The translations under genes and the position numbers were made by a program. A stretch of 64,000 nucleotides of DNA from Closterium sp. NIES-65. Taxonomy: Eukaryota > Streptophyta > Zygnematophyceae > Desmidiales > Closteriaceae. The stretch spans positions 2,551,501 to 2,615,500 of the forward strand of contig CANXME010002160.1 in the NCBI GenBank assembly GCA_948144175.1, in the 5' to 3' direction. Shown in pieces: positions 59,465-64,000 of the stretch. Numbering within the stretch: position 1 is the first letter of the stretch; the number at the start of each line of letters is the position of its first letter. The notes under the pieces are model-generated. The model saw only the letters and a list, made by a program, of their open reading frames with translations, made no database searches and was not told where the DNA came from.

Positions 59465-62400
59465 ATGGCTACCCCCAGTGTTCTCACTTTTGACGCTGAG
59501 GGTCGAGCCATTGACTTTGAGGTTTGGGAAGATGACCTGCAGCTTTTCCTACAGTGCGATAGGGCAGACGGTCTCTCCCTCTTTGACCTCACCTCTGGCT
59601 CCTCTCCTGCCCCTACTGTTGATGCTGACCCCACAGTTCGCTCTCAGTGGGCCACGCGCGATGCTGCTGCACGTCTTGCTGTGCGTCGCCACCTGCCTAC
59701 CACTGAGCGCGCGCACTTTAGTCAGTACAAGAGTGCTCAGACCTTGTACGACGCTGTGGTTGCACGCTACTCTTCCCCTGCCACTGCTGCACTGAGCCGC
59801 CTCATGCTACCGTACCTCTTTCCTGACCTTGCTGCCTTTCCCACACTCGCTGACCTCATTACGCACCTCCGCACTAGTGACACTCGCTACCGCGCCGCGC
59901 TTCCTGCTGAGTTCTGCGCCAAGAACCCCCCCCCCCCCCCCATGTACATCACTCTCTATTATATAGTCACCCGCCTCCCTGACTCCCTTCGCGTAATCAG
60001 GGACCACTTCCTCTCAGTCTGTCCCACCACTCTCACTGTTGACCTCCTAGAGAAGGCCCTCCTAGCAGCGGAGAAGAGCATAGTCGCTGTAGGAGCCTCT
60101 CGTGGTGACCCTCGCACCCCCATCTTTGAGGGGTGTTCCCCTTCCCCCCTGTTGCCCTCTGTCGCCTCTGCTGCTGCGGCCGACCTCGTTGGTCTTGAGT
60201 CGGTCGGTGCGGCGTCTGCCCCTAGCGGGAGACGCCGCTCTGGCAAGGGCAAGGGGGGCAAGGGCGCGGGTGGAGCTAGCGGGGGTGGTGGAGGTGGCGG
60301 TGGAGGCGGCGGAGGGAGTGGAGGTGGCGGTGGGAGTGGTGGCGGGGGTGGAGGTGTCGGTGGCAGCAGCGGAGGCGGAGGCGGCGGAGGTGGTAGCGGT
60401 GGGAGCGGAGGCGGCGGTGGTGGCGGAGGTGGAGGTGGCGGTGCTGGAGGAGGTGGAGCTGGTCGGGGTGGTGCTTCGCAGCGGAGCGGCTCTGGTGGTG
60501 GTCAGCGCCAGTAGCAGCAGCAGCAGCAGCAGCGTTCTCGGGACATCCCCCCTCCTCAGCAGCTCCGTGAGTGGTACATGCAGCGTCAGCGTGGTGGGGG
60601 TTTTGGCCCGTGCACCTACGTCCTTCGCTCCGGCGACCGCGCGGGTGAGCAGTGTGGGGCTGCCCACCCCACCCAGCGCTGCTTTGGCTGCCTGACGGAC
60701 GCTTGGCGTCAGCAGATCCCGGAGGCTAGTGAGATCCCCCGCTGGGGAGAGCTGTCTGGGGCAGGTGTCGCTATCTATGATCTTGACTTTGATGCCATCC
60801 TTGCTGCCATGTATGCTGTGACTATTAGTGATGAGGGTGACTGTTACCGGTGTTTCCCGCCCGACCCGGGCATTGGTACTGCTGCGCTAGGTGCTAGTGA
60901 GGCTGCTCCTCTAGGTGCCAGCACGTCTGCGCCCTCAGGTACTGGTGAGGCTGCGCTCTCAGGTACCGCGTCGGCTTCGGCCTCCCTCACCTTCACACTT
61001 GACTCGGGGGCTTCTCGCTCCTTCTTTCGTGACCGCACCACACTCACGCCGCTTGGTCGGCCGGTTGCAGTCTCGCTGGCAGACCCCTCTGGGGACCCTG
61101 TCCTCTCTCACTTCTCCACTGTCCTCTCGTGTCCGGCTGCCCCCTCTGGCACCTTGTCTGGTCTTTACCTCCCCTCGTTCTCTACGAACTTGGTGAGTGG
61201 TGCTGACCTGCAGGATACGGGGGTTCACCTGTTTACTCGTGCGAGTCAACGGGTGACCCACTGCTCGGACGCTCGCACAGGCCGGCACCTGGCCACGTTT
61301 ACACATCGGCCGGGGTCGAGCCTCTACACCCTGACTACTGGGTCTCCTCCTGTCCCTGCGTCTAGCGAGGTAGCTGCGTCGGGTCAGGTGTTTGGTGCAG
61401 CGTCCAGGTCTGGTCCTGAGTCTGCCCCCTGCTCGTGTCGCCTCCTGTCTCACGAGACTCTCCTGTGGCACCACCGTCTTGGTCACCCCTCCCTGCCTCG
61501 TCTCCGAGGCATGGCTTCCCGTGTCCTTGTCTCTGGTCTCCCCCGGTCCCTCCCTCCCCTTCCTCCAGGGCCTGGTCCTTCCTGTGTTCCCTGCGTCGAG
61601 GGGCGGCTCCGGGCTACCCCTCACTCCTCTCAGTTTCCCCCGACAGAGGCCCCGCTGCAGACGCTTCACATGGACGTGTGGGGCCCGGCCCGCGTCCGTG
61701 GACAGGGTCACGAGCGCTACTTCCTGCTGGTGGTTGACGACTACTCGCGTTACACCTCAGTCTTCCACTTGCGCACCAAGGGTGATCTCACTGAGGTGTT
61801 GATCGACTGGATCAGCGCAGCTCGTCTCCAGCTCAGGAGCAGCTTCGGCTCGGACTTTCCTATTCTGCGTCTGCACTCTGACCGAGGCGGAGAGTTCTCC
61901 TCTTGCCCTCTGCGAGCCTACTGTCGTGCGTGAGGCATCCGCCAGACCTTTACGCTTCCGGACTCTCCACAGCAAAATGGGATTGCTGAGCGCCGCATTG
62001 GCATGGTCATGGACGTCGCTCGTACGTCCATGATGCATGCGGCTGCCCCCCATTTTCTGTGGCCGTTTGCGGTTTAGTACGCGGCGCATCAGATCAACCT
62101 TCACCCCAGGGTCTCTAGGCCGGAGACCTCCCCAGCCTTGCTGTGGACAGGGAAGGTCGGCGATCCGTCTGCGTTCCGTGTCTGGGGATCTCGGGCGTTT
62201 GTCCGCGACTTGTCTGCGGACAAGCTGTCCCCTCGTGCTGCTCCCTGTGTCTTCCTTGGCTTCCCCCCAGACGCCCCTGGGTGGCAGTTCTACCACCCCA
62301 CCTCTCATCATGTTCTGTCTTCCCAGAACGTCATGTTCGACGAGTCAGTCCCCTACTACCGCCTCTTCCCCTACCGCACTCCTTCCCTCCCCCTGCCACC

Positions 62401-64000
62401 GCACTTCCTTGTGCCAGATCCCCCCCTGGTAGACCCCCTCCCCCCTCAGGATCCTGCCCCTTCAGGTGTGTCCCAGGTAGACGCAGTCGAGCCGGTCGAG
62501 GTTGCTGGTGACTCTGGTACTGCTGCAGGTGCTGAGCCTGGGGGTGCTGACTCCGGGGGTGCTGCGCGCGTGGGTGCTGAGCCTGAGGGTGCTGAGTCTG
62601 GGGGTGCTGCGACTGGGGGTGCTGAGCCTGGGGGTGCTACGACTGGGGGTGCTGAGCCTGGGGGTGCTACGACAGGGGGTGCTGAGCCCGAGGGTGCTAC
62701 GACTAGGGGTGCTGAGCCTGGGGGTGCTGCGTCTGGAGCTACTGAGCCTGGGGGTGCTGCGTCTGGAGCTACTGAGCCTGGTGGTGCGGAGCCAGCGGCC
62801 GCTAGACCTGCTCGTGTGGCGCCTGGCGGTGCTGGGCCTGGAGGTTTTCCGGGTGCTTCGTCTCGACGGGAGCCACTCTCTTCACAGGAGCTGCGGGAGT
62901 GGTTTGCCCGGCGCTGGAGGTGTACTGCTGGAGCTGGAGCTTCTTGAGCCGCTGCGGGTGCATGTGCCGCCGGTCCCGGAAGTGCTTGTCCTGGGAGTGC
63001 TGGAGCTGCTGGGCCTGCGGGTACGACTGGAGCTGGAGCTGCTGAGGGTGTTGGCGCTGAGGCTACTGCTGTCAGTCCTGGCGGTGGTCCTGCTGCGGGT
63101 GCTGCTGGTACTACTGGAGGTCCTGCAGCTAGAGGTACTATTGGCGCTCGTGCTGCCGCTGAGGGTGCTGGTGTTGTCCCTGCTGTGTCTGGAGTCGCCG
63201 CGCGGCCTCGGCCGTACTTCCTTCCGCTCCTTCAGCAGGTTCTTGGTCCTTCTCCTCCTGTAGAGTGTCCACTGCCTGTCCAGTCACAGTCACAGTTACC
63301 GCCCGCTTCCCCACTGCCTGCTCCCTCTCCTTACACTGGTCCTACTGGAGGTCTTGTTGAGCGTCGTGAGCCTGCGTCTCGTCCTGCGTCGCCTGTTCGT
63401 GCTGCTCGCACTAGTGGTCGCAGTTCGCGTCAGCGTCCTCCTCCTGTCCCTGGCACGCACCGGATGTCTCTGCGTCTGTCCACTGCTCCTCTACGTGTCC
63501 CTTTGCCTTCTCCTCCTGAGTCCTCTCTTCTTGCACTTGCCGACCCGGAGTCGGACTCTCTTCGTGCTGCCAGTCCTACCGTCACGTGTCTCCTCGCTAC
63601 TGTCGTCACTGACCCCTCTTTTGAGTCCACTGCTGCGTCTTCTCTTGTTGCTAAGCTCGTCGACTTTTCTGCTCGCTGTCGTCTAGACTACGCTGCTAGT
63701 CTTGTTGCTGAGTCTGCGTCTGTCTGTCCTCCGTCCGTCAGGGGTGAGTGTGCTCTTGACACGGACGTCCTTGAGGACAGGCAGGAGGAGTTCCAGTGTC
63801 TGGCTGCTACTTCACCTCATCTCGCGTCCGTACTGCTTACCCCTGAGGGAGACCCGGATGCACTAGACATCCCGACTCCGCGCTCTTACGCGGAGGCCGT
63901 AGAGGGTCCCTACTCCTCTCAGTGGCAGGCAGCTATGGATGCAGAGATGGCTTCCTGGAAGTCCACAGGCACCTACGTTGACGCGGTTCCTCCTTGTGGG
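59465..64000 (+). pseudogene. Copia-5 gag-pol with multiple nonsense codons (partial)
   Basis: The frame opens at ATG 59465 and stays the same to the window edge. Domains match copia-4: gag, poly-Pro run, Gly-rich linker, the C-x13-C-x3-H-x4-C motif (near 60615), protease LDSGAS (near 61000), integrase finger and core, a long GGAEP/GGATT pentapeptide linker (62500-62800), and the first part of RT. In-frame stops are TAG 60512-60514, TGA 61931-61933, TAG 62075-62077 and TGA 62945-62947. Where copia-4 is open it has Gln at the second and third of these positions. The region 62950-63700 keeps the composition of the linker but is hard to follow. Confidence 0.9.
59927..59941 (+). repeat. Poly-C run in copia-5 gag
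   Basis: About 15 consecutive C encode a Pro run in gag. The same place in copia-4 is a run of about 14 (55384-55397, minus strand). Confidence 0.9.

Larger units (their letters stand above)
58897..64000 (+). mobile_element. Copia-5: Ty1/copia element related to copia-4, runs off the window
   Basis: The 5' LTR (58897-59017), a primer site identical to copia-4 (59018-59031), and a gag-pol region closely similar to copia-4 throughout. The right part, with most of RT, RNase H and the 3' LTR, lies beyond 64000. It is older or more decayed than copia-4: at least four nonsense codons. Confidence 0.92.

Noticed and set aside
62502..63263. 253-codon Leu/Val-rich plus-strand frame
   Set aside because: It is an out-of-frame reading of the copia-5 pentapeptide linker repeats.

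Overview
The window looks like intergenic, repeat-dominated nuclear DNA of a green-lineage eukaryote, most likely a streptophyte alga or bryophyte-grade plant. Four things point there: GT-AG introns whose phases join up, Ty1/copia elements primed by an initiator-Met-type site, an AP2 DNA-binding domain, and GC-rich coding sequence. This is inference; no species marker or conserved host housekeeping gene is visible. No rRNA, functional tRNA or CRISPR array was found.

Layout. 1-7.26 kb: no host gene, plus a 3'-truncated copia element (about 2.2-5.9 kb). 7.28-36.02 kb: a large DNA transposon (transposon 1) with gene C (minus strand, 8.35-23.25 kb), an Ulp1/C48 SUMO-type protease gene U (minus, 26.26-27.16 kb) and a nine-exon Plavaka/KDZ-like transposase gene T (plus, 28.46-35.74 kb). 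36.5-57.77 kb: a second, related transposon (transposon 2) with the same order and strands: C (minus, 37.78-41.47 kb), U fused to an AP2 domain (minus, 42.31-44.96 kb), T (plus, 45.50-47.67 kb, internally deleted). It adds a fourth gene D (plus, 48.30-57.19 kb), a CENP-B/Tigger-like DDE protein that has lost its acidic triad. Weak inverted repeats sharing the core ACATCrCrAAAAA flank both units.

Smaller elements are nested inside. Copia-2 (11,263-18,868; 831-bp LTRs) lies in a 149-bp tandem repeat inside a gene C intron and itself carries a 1,094-bp solo LTR in its reverse transcriptase. Two 1.6-kb non-autonomous LTR elements of one family (A, 21,197-22,755; B, 39,430-41,072) sit in exon 2 of the two C genes. 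A 376-bp TRIM lies at 41,887-42,262. Copia-4 (49,620-57,125, minus) interrupts gene D, and its relative copia-5 (58,897 onward) runs off the right edge. Most insertions have recognisable 5-bp target duplications.

How it fits together. The recurring C-U-T set suggests a mobile system in which T does transposition chemistry, U processes SUMO-like or polyprotein substrates, and C and AP2 may bind DNA or chromatin. Those roles are inferred; the homology between the two sets and the splice-phase agreement are read from the sequence. Almost every element carries TAG or TGA nonsense codons, so the region is mostly decayed, but gene C of transposon 2 is open over 541 codons apart from the element B insertion.
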